64,000 bases of DNA. Origin: Cellulomonas sp. Root485 (GTDB taxonomy: Bacteria > Actinomycetota > Actinomycetes > Actinomycetales > Cellulomonadaceae). Location: the NCBI RefSeq assembly GCF_001426705.1, contig NZ_LMFC01000003.1, forward strand, positions 450,841-514,840, in the 5' to 3' direction. Shown one piece after another: positions 24,386 to 31,778 of this stretch (position 1 is its first letter; every line of letters begins with the position of its first letter). The position numbers and the translations under genes were made by a program. The notes beneath the pieces were generated by a model that saw only the letters and a program-made list of their open reading frames with translations, was not told the origin of the DNA and did not search any database.

Positions 24386-25825
24386 CTAGCGAGCCCCGAG
24401 GATCGCGACCGCCGCGAGCGCGTCCAGCGACGTCGCGACGACCTCACCCGTGGCCGCCGTCGCGGACATGCCGATCTCGACCTGCCAAAGGTCGTGGATG
24501 ACCACGGCGGTCGACGACTCGACGCCGAGTTCCGCCGGGCTGCCGCCCCGGGCCACCGCGGACGGCGGCTCGGCGGCGCTGCGGCGGGTCAGGACCGCCC
24601 ACGCGGACCCGCCGAGGGTCTCGGTGGCCGCCGCCGCGAAGGCGCACAGCCGAGGGACGACGCCGGACTGTGCGGCGACGATCGCGGCCGTGCCGGCGAC
24701 GAGCACCCGCTCGGCCGTGACCGCGGGGTCGGCGGTGGCGGGCACCATCGAGCGCAGCGCCCGCGCCCGGGCACGCTTGGCCTTGTACTGCGCGGTGTCG
24801 GCCTGGCGGAACAGGTGCCGCGCGGACACCGAACCGGTCACCGCGGTGGAGGCGATGCCGTAGGAGATCGCCGCGCCGTGCGGGAGCGGGAACGCCCCGA
24901 TGGTCGCCGCCATGACGTCCGCGACCTCCGCGCGCCGCCGCCCGACGGTCACCAGGCAGAACTCGTCGCCGCCGATGCGCGCGGCGGTCGAGCCCGGCAG
25001 CGCCGCGGCGGCGCGACCGAGGACGTCCGCGACGGAGCGCAGCAGGTCGTCGCCCGTGTCGTGGCCCAGCTCGTCGTTCACCCGTTTGAGCCCGTCCACG
25101 TCGCACATGACGATGCAGGTCTCGTGGCCGGACTCGAGCGCCGCCTCCGCCTCCGCGTCCGCGATGCGGCGGTTGGCGAGGCCCGTCAGCGGGTCGTCGG
25201 CGACGAGGTGTCGCACCTGCGCCTCGAGGTCGACGCGCGCGACGGCGCCGGCGACGAGCGCGGCGAGCACCTCCGCGCGGGCGATGTCGTCCACCCGGAA
25301 CGGCGGACCCGGGCGGCCGCGGACGGCGTACAGCTGGCCCCAGACGCTGCCGTTGACCACCAGGGGCGTGGCCAGCGCGGTCGCGGCGTCGAGCTCGCGA
25401 AGCGTGTCGACCTCGACCGGGTCACCCGCGTCCGGGTCGTCCGGGACGGTGGGGTCGTCGTGCACGGTGCGGGCGTGCGCGACCCAGCTGGCGCGGTCGC
25501 GGATGAGGGCGCGCAGCGCGGGGCGGTCGTCCGCGCGGTACGACGCCCGCACCATCCAGACCGCGCGTGGAGAGACGGGAGGCGGCTCGACGACGACGGT
25601 CCGGCACGTGTCCTGGTCGATACGGCAGAACGCGACGTGCCGGGCGTCGAGCACGTCGAGGCCGGTGGTGGTGGCCACGTGCGCGACCTCGTCGATGGAC
25701 CGGCAGCGGTCGAGGCGGTGTGCAGCCAGGGCGAGCGCGCGCACGCCGACGACGTCCGCGGCGGACCTGCTGTCCGCGCGCGCACCCGGGGCGGCCGAAC
25801 CGCGACGCGTCACGTCGCCCATCAT
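24386..25825 (-). CDS. GAF-GGDEF diguanylate cyclase
   Basis: 479 aa soluble signalling enzyme. A GAF-like sensor (about 25-200) precedes the GGDEF domain (about 208-370), which has DDPLTGLANRR, the metal-binding MCDVDGLKRVNDELGH and an intact RIGGDEF at 284-289. The inhibitory RxxD site five residues ahead is absent, so product inhibition is not expected. A C-terminal extension of about 120 residues (380-479, VAAQSGVVPRLCAFAAAATE) has no domain I recognise. Product by family: cyclic di-GMP from two GTP. Convergent with the NHLRC2-like gene, four bases apart. Confidence 0.88.
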   Translation of the reverse strand: MMGDVTRRGSAAPGARADSRSAADVVGVRALALAAHRLDRCRSIDEVAHVATTTGLDVLDARHVAFCRIDQDTCRTVVVEPPPVSPRAVWMVRASYRADDRPALRALIRDRASWVAHARTVHDDPTVPDDPDAGDPVEVDTLRELDAATALATPLVVNGSVWGQLYAVRGRPGPPFRVDDIARAEVLAALVAGAVARVDLEAQVRHLVADDPLTGLANRRIADAEAEAALESGHETCIVMCDVDGLKRVNDELGHDTGDDLLRSVADVLGRAAAALPGSTAARIGGDEFCLVTVGRRRAEVADVMAATIGAFPLPHGAAISYGIASTAVTGSVSARHLFRQADTAQYKAKRARARALRSMVPATADPAVTAERVLVAGTAAIVAAQSGVVPRLCAFAAAATETLGGSAWAVLTRRSAAEPPSAVARGGSPAELGVESSTAVVIHDLWQVEIGMSATAATGEVVATSLDALAAVAILGAR

Positions 25826-25884
25826 CGACCCTCGATCCCGGATGCAGCGACGCAGACGGATGAGAGGTGCATGAGATCACCCGT

Positions 25885-25915
25885 CCTGGCGTAGCGGAAG
25901 CGCTTGCGTGCCAGG
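25885..25915. terminator. Hairpin downstream of the heme oxygenase gene
   Basis: CCTGGC (25885-25890) pairs with GCCAGG (25910-25915); inside lies the palindrome AAGCGCTT (25898-25905). Placed 29 bases past the heme oxygenase stop on the minus strand, between it and the GGDEF gene. The AAGCGCTT core could alternatively be a LacI-type operator for the GGDEF gene. Confidence 0.45.
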
Positions 25916-25943
25916 GTCCCACGCCGGCGGGGCCCCACATGGC

Positions 25944-26585
25944 TCATCGGACGTGTGCCGCTCCGAGCTCGCCGAACACGTCCGCGTTGAGCCGGAACGC
26001 GAGCCGCGCCTCCTCGACGACGGCCGCGCGGGCCTCGTCGTCGAGCGGGAGGGCGTCCAGCCGTTCGCGGTAGACGTCCTTGAACGGCTTGAGCTTGTGG
26101 ATCTGGGGGAAGTCGTAGAACGCGATGCCCTCGGAGGTGAACCCGTAGTGGCGCTGGAGCATCCGCTTGATGATCTGGCCGCCGGACAGGTCGCCCAGGT
26201 AGCGCGTGTAGGCGTGCGCGGCGTACCGCGGCAGCGAGACCGCGGTCTGCGCGAGGCGGTCGGCGTAGGCCCTGGTGGCGGGCAGGACGCGCACCTGGGT
26301 CCGCCAGCCCGCGCCGTACAGGTGGGCGAGGTCCTGCTCGATTGCGGGGACGCGGGTGAGCTCGTCGAAGACGAGACCGCCGTCGTCGGGCAGGCGGGCG
26401 CCGGCCGCCTCCAGCGCCGTGTAGACGACCAGCTGCTGGGCGGCGAGGTCGGCGTAGGCGGCACGGTCCAGCCGGCCGGAGAGCAGCAGCTCCACGAAAC
26501 CGGAGCGCTCGGCCGCCTCGTGCTCGCCGCGGGTTCCCTCGCGGAGCGCGACGGAGAGCGGGGACAGGACGGCGGTGGTGGTCAC
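25944..26585 (-). CDS. Biliverdin-producing heme oxygenase
   Basis: 213 aa all-helical enzyme that opens heme to biliverdin, iron and CO. GTG 26585 is used because AGGAG stands four bases upstream; an ATG eight bases earlier lies in the same frame but has no ribosome site. The proximal histidine is in REGTRGEHEAAE; the distal helix is YTRYLGDLSGGQIIKRML with the GDLSGG bend over the heme; FYDFPQI and FKDVYRERLD follow as in HmuO. Normal length. It stands alone, with operator-like repeats upstream, which suits iron- or heme-controlled expression. Confidence 0.93.
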   Translation of the reverse strand: MTTTAVLSPLSVALREGTRGEHEAAERSGFVELLLSGRLDRAAYADLAAQQLVVYTALEAAGARLPDDGGLVFDELTRVPAIEQDLAHLYGAGWRTQVRVLPATRAYADRLAQTAVSLPRYAAHAYTRYLGDLSGGQIIKRMLQRHYGFTSEGIAFYDFPQIHKLKPFKDVYRERLDALPLDDEARAAVVEEARLAFRLNADVFGELGAAHVR

Positions 26586-26600
26586 GGGGCTCCTCATGTG

Positions 26601-26638
26601 CTGACGTACTGTCAGAAACACTACCCGAGAAGGTAAGG
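26601..26638 (-). promoter_or_regulatory. Operator-like repeats upstream of heme oxygenase
   Basis: CTGAC and GTCAG (26601-26615) form an inverted repeat round a GTACT centre, and CTACCC/AGGTAAGG (26621-26638) forms a looser DtxR-box-like symmetry (reads TTACCTTCTCGGGTAG on the minus strand). Heme oxygenase genes in related actinobacteria are DtxR- or heme-sensor-controlled; the match here is partial. Confidence 0.35.
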
Positions 26639-26641
26639 GTG

Positions 26642-26667
26642 ACCTGCGTTCGTTCACCCGCGCAGGT
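26642..26667. terminator. Possible terminator hairpin
   Basis: ACCTGCG (26642-26648) pairs with CGCAGGT (26661-26667), 12-base loop. It separates the 70-aa gene (ends 26769, minus) from the heme oxygenase promoter. The remaining bases to 26768 show nothing clear beyond a 5-bp CCTCG/CGAGG stem. Confidence 0.4.
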
Positions 26668-26768
26668 GAATCGCCTCCCGGACGCGGGCTGCGGTCACGT
26701 TCGACGTGTCGAGCTCCGCCGGGGCGGGTCAGGCCCCTCGTCGTGCGAGGAAGGCGGTGAGGACGCGG

Positions 26769-26981
26769 TCAGGCGCTGGCGCGGATGGCACCGACCACCC
26801 GGACGCGCACGTCGACGCCGTCGACCGCGCCCGGCAGGTCGGTGTGGTCGCGTGCCACGTTCACCTGGAGCTGGTACCCGTCGGCGGCTCGGGCGATCCC
26901 GATCCCGCGCACGTCGGAGCGCCCCTTCAACGTCATGCGCAGGCGCTCTTTCGCTGCCCGGGCCTGTTCGAGGTCCGCCAT
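26769..26981 (-). CDS. Small alpha-beta protein paired with Nal1-like protease (70 aa)
   Basis: 70 aa: an N-terminal helix (DLEQARAAKERLRMTL) and three strands (VRGIGIARAADGYQLQVNVA, VDVRVRVVGAIRA). ATG 26981 with GGGAGG ten bases upstream. The same kind of strand-helix unit forms the N-terminal part of the protease encoded 59 bases upstream, and free-standing copies beside trypsin-like genes occur in other bacteria as far as I recall. It may be an inhibitor or propeptide-like partner of that protease; inferred. Confidence 0.7.
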   Translation of the reverse strand: MADLEQARAAKERLRMTLKGRSDVRGIGIARAADGYQLQVNVARDHTDLPGAVDGVDVRVRVVGAIRASA

Positions 26982-27040
26982 GGTGGTACCGCCTCCCGCC
27001 GACCGTGACGCGGCCGCGGGGGCGGCTGGTCCGACGGTCG

Positions 27041-28036
27041 TCAGACCAGTGTGACCCCAAGAGCGTCCAGAACGGCATCGATGGGGTTGATGTACGTCAA
27101 CCCGGTGCCATTCTCGCCCCCGGACTCGGACCCTGCAAAGAGCAGCCCGAGGGCCACCCCGTCCGCCCGGTACACCAACGAACCGGAGTCACCCCCGCGG
27201 GAGAACGGGCCGGTGCCGGTGGACTCGACCTCGATCTGGTTGTCGAAGCTGATCTCGCCCATGTCCTCGCCGTAGCCGACGACCACGTTGTCCAGCTCGA
27301 TCGCGGTCACCCGCCCGCGCGTGACCGACGTGGTGCGGCCGATCTTGGCCACCTGCTCACCGCCGAGCGCGACGGCCGTGGTGGTGACCCGGCCGACCGG
27401 GTACTCCGGGTCCACCTCCTGGTCGTCCAGCAGGGCGATCGCGCAGTCGACGAGGGCCGCGCGGTGCTGGTTCAGGTCCACCCAGGCGGCCAGGGTGCCG
27501 ACCGTGTCGCGCGGGGCGCGCCCACCGTCGGCGGGACCCGGCTGCACGATCGTGTCGCCGACCTTCGCCTCCGGCGACCCCGCCAGCACGTGGAAGTTGG
27601 ACAGCGCGTGGACCACCCCGTCCTTGTGCACGAACGCCCCGAGGGTGCCCGCCGTGACCTGGACGTGGGCGATGGAGACGCCCGGGCGCAGCGGGCGTGT
27701 ACGGCCGGTCTCGCCGACGGCGTGCGCCGTGATGACCGGGGGCCGCGGACGGACCTTCGCGGGGTCGTCCGCCAGCGTCGAGATCCGGCCCGTGCGGCGC
27801 ACGTCGACGTTCGTCCCGACCTCCGCGGCGACCTTGCGGGCGATGCTCCGGACCGACGGCAGGCCCAGGCGGTAGCGGACCGCCAGCGCGTACGTCCCGT
27901 CGGGCTGCGGCGCGAGACCGATGGCCAGTGCGGGACCGCCGTCTGCCACGTCGGACGGCCGGATGACCTGCTCCGACAGCTCCCGTGCGTAGTCGACCGC
28001 CTGCGCCTTGGTCTCGCGTGCCGTGCCGTGGTCCAT
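27041..28036 (-). CDS. Nal1-like trypsin-fold serine protease
   Basis: 331 aa; ATG 28036 chosen because GGGGGAG lies four bases upstream, rather than the longer reading from 28102. No signal peptide. An N-terminal region (about 1-100) with YALAVRYRLGLPSVRSIARK precedes a trypsin-like domain with a full triad: His149 (LSNFHVLAG), Asp197 (LVDCAIALL) and Ser284 (GGDSGSLV). The GGDSGSLVY motif and layout match the bacterial relatives of plant NARROW LEAF 1. Substrate unknown; cytoplasmic by lack of a leader. Probably one transcript with the 70-aa gene. Confidence 0.85.
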   Translation of the reverse strand: MDHGTARETKAQAVDYARELSEQVIRPSDVADGGPALAIGLAPQPDGTYALAVRYRLGLPSVRSIARKVAAEVGTNVDVRRTGRISTLADDPAKVRPRPPVITAHAVGETGRTRPLRPGVSIAHVQVTAGTLGAFVHKDGVVHALSNFHVLAGSPEAKVGDTIVQPGPADGGRAPRDTVGTLAAWVDLNQHRAALVDCAIALLDDQEVDPEYPVGRVTTTAVALGGEQVAKIGRTTSVTRGRVTAIELDNVVVGYGEDMGEISFDNQIEVESTGTGPFSRGGDSGSLVYRADGVALGLLFAGSESGGENGTGLTYINPIDAVLDALGVTLV

Positions 28037-28111
28037 GGAGCTCCCCCTGTCTTTTCGCCCGGTACCTCCCGAGCGGGTGCCAGTCTGCCCGCCGGCACCC
28101 ACAGGCGAAAC

Positions 28112-29898
28112 TCAGAGGTAGGCCGCGGCCTGGATCCCGAACAGCTCGGCGTACAGGCCGCCGAGGGCCACCAGCTCCTCGTGCGAGCCGGACTCCACGA
28201 TCCGGTGGTCGGCGACGACCAGGATGAGATCGGCCATGCGGACGGTGGAGAACCGGTGCGAGACCAGCACGGTCACCGCGCCGGTCGTGGCGCCGACGGC
28301 TTTCGCGTGGGCCGCGTACCGCTCGTACAGGTCGTGCTCGGCCTGGGCGTCGAGCGCCGACGTCGGCTCGTCGAGCACCACGAGCAGCGGCTGCTCGCGC
28401 ATCATCGCCCGGCCGAGCGCGAGCTTCTGCCACTGCCCGCCGGACAGCTGCGCGCCGTCCGCGTGGCTGGTGCCCAGCTGCGTGTCGAGCCCGTCCTCGA
28501 GGCGGGTCAGGACGTCGGAGGAGTGCGCGCGGTCCAGGGCGCCGAGCACCGCCTCGTCGGACTCGATCCGCGGCAGGTCCCCGACGCCGACGTTCTGCCG
28601 CGCCAGCAGCTCGAACCGGCAGAAGTCCTGGAAGCCCGCCGCGGTGCGGTCGCGCCACCCGACGGGGTCGAGGTCGTGCAGGTCGACGCCGTCCACGGTG
28701 ATGGTGCCCGTCGTCGGCGCGTAGAACCGGCACAGGAGCTTGACGAGCGTCGTCTTGCCGGCCCCGTTCTCGCCGACGATCGCGACGCTCGTCCCCGCGG
28801 GCAGCACCAGGTCGACCGCCTCCAGCACGGGGGAGTCGGTGCCGGGGTAGGTGAACGAGACGCCGTCGAACCGGATGCCGTCGCGCAGCGCGTCGGGCGC
28901 CGCCACCTGAGCGCCGTGCACCGTCTGCGCCTGCACCAGCGACCGCATCCACGCCAGGTCGTCATGCTCCGGGCCGCCCGCTGGAGCTGCTGGAGGATCG
29001 TGACCGCGGCGGTGACCTGCTGGTTCACCTGCGAGGCGAGCGTGATGACGAGCACCACATCGCCGACCGTGCGCTGCCCCGAGACCGCGTCCCGCAGGAC
29101 CAGGAGCGTCGCCGCCACGTAGGCGACTGCGAACGCCAGCTGACCGGCCGCGCGCAGGGTGTCCGCACGCACCTCGCCCGCCCACAGGATCGCGGTCGCG
29201 GCGTCCCACGACCGCCGCAGCCGCGAGCGGACCTCGCCTTCCAGCCCGCACGTGCGCAGCTCCTTGGCGGCAGCGGCGTCGAGCGACAGGACGAACAGGT
29301 GCCGCGCGCGACGGTTGTCGGCGGCGGCGTCGGCGCGGGCGGCACCCAGGACGTTCTCCGCGCGCCGGCCCAGGACCAGCGGCGGCAGCGCGGCGAGCGG
29401 CAGGAGCAGGAGCCACGGGTTGAGCTCGGCGAGCAGGACGCCCGTGATGACCAGCGCGACGCCGAGACCGACCGCGGACAGCAGGGCCTGCATCGACCCC
29501 CAGCCCGACCGGTTCAGCTCCGTGCGCAGCACCTGCAGCCGGTCCGCGTACTCCGGGCGCTCGTGGTGCTCGATCCCCGGTGAGTCGTGCGAGAGCCCGA
29601 TGAGGTCGCGCTCCAGGCGCATGACCGCCTCGTCGCCCAGCTCGAAGTAGAAGATGTGCGCGAAGTGGCCCGCGGTCAGCGCAGCCACCACCAGCACCGC
29701 GACCAGCACCGCCGCGATCGACGCGCGTCGGGTGTCCCCCGCGATGGCCGCGTCGGTCAGGACGGCGAGCGCGGGGGCGGCCAGCGGCAGCGCCACAGAC
29801 TGCAGCACCATCAGCACCGACGAGAGCGCGAGCTTGCCGGGGCTGATCCGCCCCGCCAGCCGGAACAGCGCCCAGCTCCCGGACACGGTCTGCCTCAT
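28112..29898 (-). pseudogene. ABC exporter half-transporter (TMD-NBD) with a frameshift
   Basis: A type IV ABC exporter of about 595 aa broken by one missing base. The membrane half (MRQTVSGSWALFRLAG..., six helices) is read from ATG 29898 to about 28964; the ATPase half continues in another frame: Walker A GENGAGKTT, signature LSGGQWQ, Walker B LLVVLDEPTSALD, switch SHRFS, ending at 28112. Inserting one base between 28963 and 28964 would give RAARSIDDLAWMRSLV and restore the gene; the span, 1787 bases, is one short of a multiple of three. No slippery heptamer is seen, so either a true mutation or a sequencing error. Start overlaps the previous gene (ATGA). Confidence 0.85.
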
Positions 29899-31778
29899 GA
29901 CTCCACCTCGTTCCCGTCGGCGTCCAGCCCTGCGGCGAACCGTTCGGCCTGGAGCCGGAACAGCCGGGCGTAGTGCCCGTCGGCCGCGACGAGCTCGTCG
30001 TGCGTGCCCTGCTCGACCACCCGTCCGGCGTCGATGACGACGATCCGGTCCGCCCGCCGCACGCTCGAGAACCGGTGCGAGATGAGCACCGACGTGACGC
30101 CGCGGGTGAGCTCGACGAACGAGTCGAAGAACGCGGCCTCCGCGCGGACGTCCAGCGCGGACGTCGGCTCGTCCAGCACCAGCAGACGCGCGCCGGCCTC
30201 GAGCGCGTACAGCGACCGCGCGATCGCGATCCGCTGCCACTGCCCGCCGGACAGGTCGGCACCGCCCTCGTACGCGCGGGACAGGGTGGTGTCGAAGCCG
30301 GACGGCAGCGCGTCGACGGCCTCCGCGATGTCCGCGCGCTCGGCCGCACCCCGCAGCACGGCCAGGTCGCGCGGCGCGTGCACGGCGCCGACCGCGATGT
30401 TGTCCGCGGCCGAGAGCTCGTACCGGACGAAGTCCTGGAACACCACGCTGACCCGGCGGCGCCACGCGGCGACGTCGAGGTCCGCGAGGTCGGTGCCGTC
30501 CACCGTGAGGCGGCCCGCGGTGGGCTCGTGCAGGCGGGTCAGCAGCTTGACCAGCGTCGTCTTGCCCGCGCCGTTCACGCCGACGATCGCCGTGCACAGC
30601 CCCGCCGGCAGCTCCAGGTCGAGGCCGTCGAGCACGGGCCGGTTGCTGCCCGGGTAGGCGAACCGGACGTCCTCGAACCGGATGGCCTCCTCGGGCGCTC
30701 CGGCCGGGACGGGCAGCCCGGCGCCGGCGGCGGGGAGCCGCGACTCCGCGTCGGCCATCCGCGCCTCGAACTGCGCGAGCGCCGCGACGGCCTGCATCCC
30801 GTACTGCGTCTGCACGTCCGACTCGGGGTAGTACTCGCCGAGCGCGATCGCGGCGACGACCGACTGGATGCCCAGCGCAAGCGCGGTGAGCGTGATCTCG
30901 CCCGCCGAGGCCGACCGCGCGATGGACACGAGCACCACCGCGCTGATCACCAGCCCGATCGCGGTGTAGACGAGGTACGGCACCAGGTAGAGCTGGCGCC
31001 GCCTGGCTGCCACAGGATCGAGCATCGCCTTCGTCGCGTCGCTGTACTCGTCGGTGAACCAGCCCGCGAGCCCGAAGACCCGCATCTCCTTGGCGGCCTC
31101 GGGGCCCATCGCGACCTCGCGCAGGTACACCGACCGCCGGCGGAACCCGATGACCTGTGACCACACCTGCGAGTACCGCCGGAGCCCGCCGCGCTGCCCG
31201 TACCGGAACACCATGGTCGCGACGACGATCGCCACCGCCGCCGGCCAGGACACCACCGCACCGATCACCGCGGCGAACCCCACCAGCTGCACGTACCGCG
31301 CGACGAGCGCGAGCAGCCCCGCGGCCGACGACCCCGGGCTGCGGAACTCGGCTTCGAACTCCCGGGTGGCCTCCGTCAGGGCCTCGAGCGTGGCCTGGTC
31401 CTCCATCGGCGCGATGCTCGTCGACCGCAGCGCCACGCTCAGCGCGCGGTCCCGCAGGGCGCCGTCGATGCGCCGCTGCATGCGGACGCCGAGCGCGGTC
31501 TGCAGCGGGGCGAGCACCTGCCGGGCGAGGAACAGGACCGCGGCCAGCACGAACGTCCGCACCAGGTCGCTCCACGCCGCCGACCCGGTGCCGCCGTCGA
31601 CGGCCGCGGGCACCTGCCCGACGACCACGGAGGTGGCCAGCACGAACGCCACCGGCAGGAGACCGAGCACGACGTCGAGCAGCAGGAGGCCGGCGACCAG
31701 GCCGCCGCCCGCGGTCGGCAGCAGCCGCGCGATCCCCCTCCGTGGCAGGACCGCGGAGCGGTACCAGGACCGGAGCAT
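29895..31778 (-). CDS. ABC exporter half-transporter (TMD-NBD fusion)
   Basis: 627 aa. Six transmembrane helices in the first 330 residues (LLPTAGGGLVAGLLLLDVVL, VRTFVLAAVLFLARQ and others), then the ATPase: Walker A GVNGAGKTT, LSGGQWQ signature, Walker B LLVLDEPTSALD and SHRFSS. Its start overlaps the stop of the GH9 gene by one base (TGATG), and the next gene overlaps its own stop by four, so the three are coupled. With the following half-transporter it would make a heterodimeric exporter; substrate unknown, peptide or lipid types being most common in this class. Confidence 0.9.
   Translation of the reverse strand: MLRSWYRSAVLPRRGIARLLPTAGGGLVAGLLLLDVVLGLLPVAFVLATSVVVGQVPAAVDGGTGSAAWSDLVRTFVLAAVLFLARQVLAPLQTALGVRMQRRIDGALRDRALSVALRSTSIAPMEDQATLEALTEATREFEAEFRSPGSSAAGLLALVARYVQLVGFAAVIGAVVSWPAAVAIVVATMVFRYGQRGGLRRYSQVWSQVIGFRRRSVYLREVAMGPEAAKEMRVFGLAGWFTDEYSDATKAMLDPVAARRRQLYLVPYLVYTAIGLVISAVVLVSIARSASAGEITLTALALGIQSVVAAIALGEYYPESDVQTQYGMQAVAALAQFEARMADAESRLPAAGAGLPVPAGAPEEAIRFEDVRFAYPGSNRPVLDGLDLELPAGLCTAIVGVNGAGKTTLVKLLTRLHEPTAGRLTVDGTDLADLDVAAWRRRVSVVFQDFVRYELSAADNIAVGAVHAPRDLAVLRGAAERADIAEAVDALPSGFDTTLSRAYEGGADLSGGQWQRIAIARSLYALEAGARLLVLDEPTSALDVRAEAAFFDSFVELTRGVTSVLISHRFSSVRRADRIVVIDAGRVVEQGTHDELVAADGHYARLFRLQAERFAAGLDADGNEVES

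Noticed and set aside
28955..28975. Programmed -1 frameshift in the ABC exporter gene
   Set aside because: No slippery heptamer or obvious downstream pseudoknot is seen at the junction; a lost base explains the data more simply.
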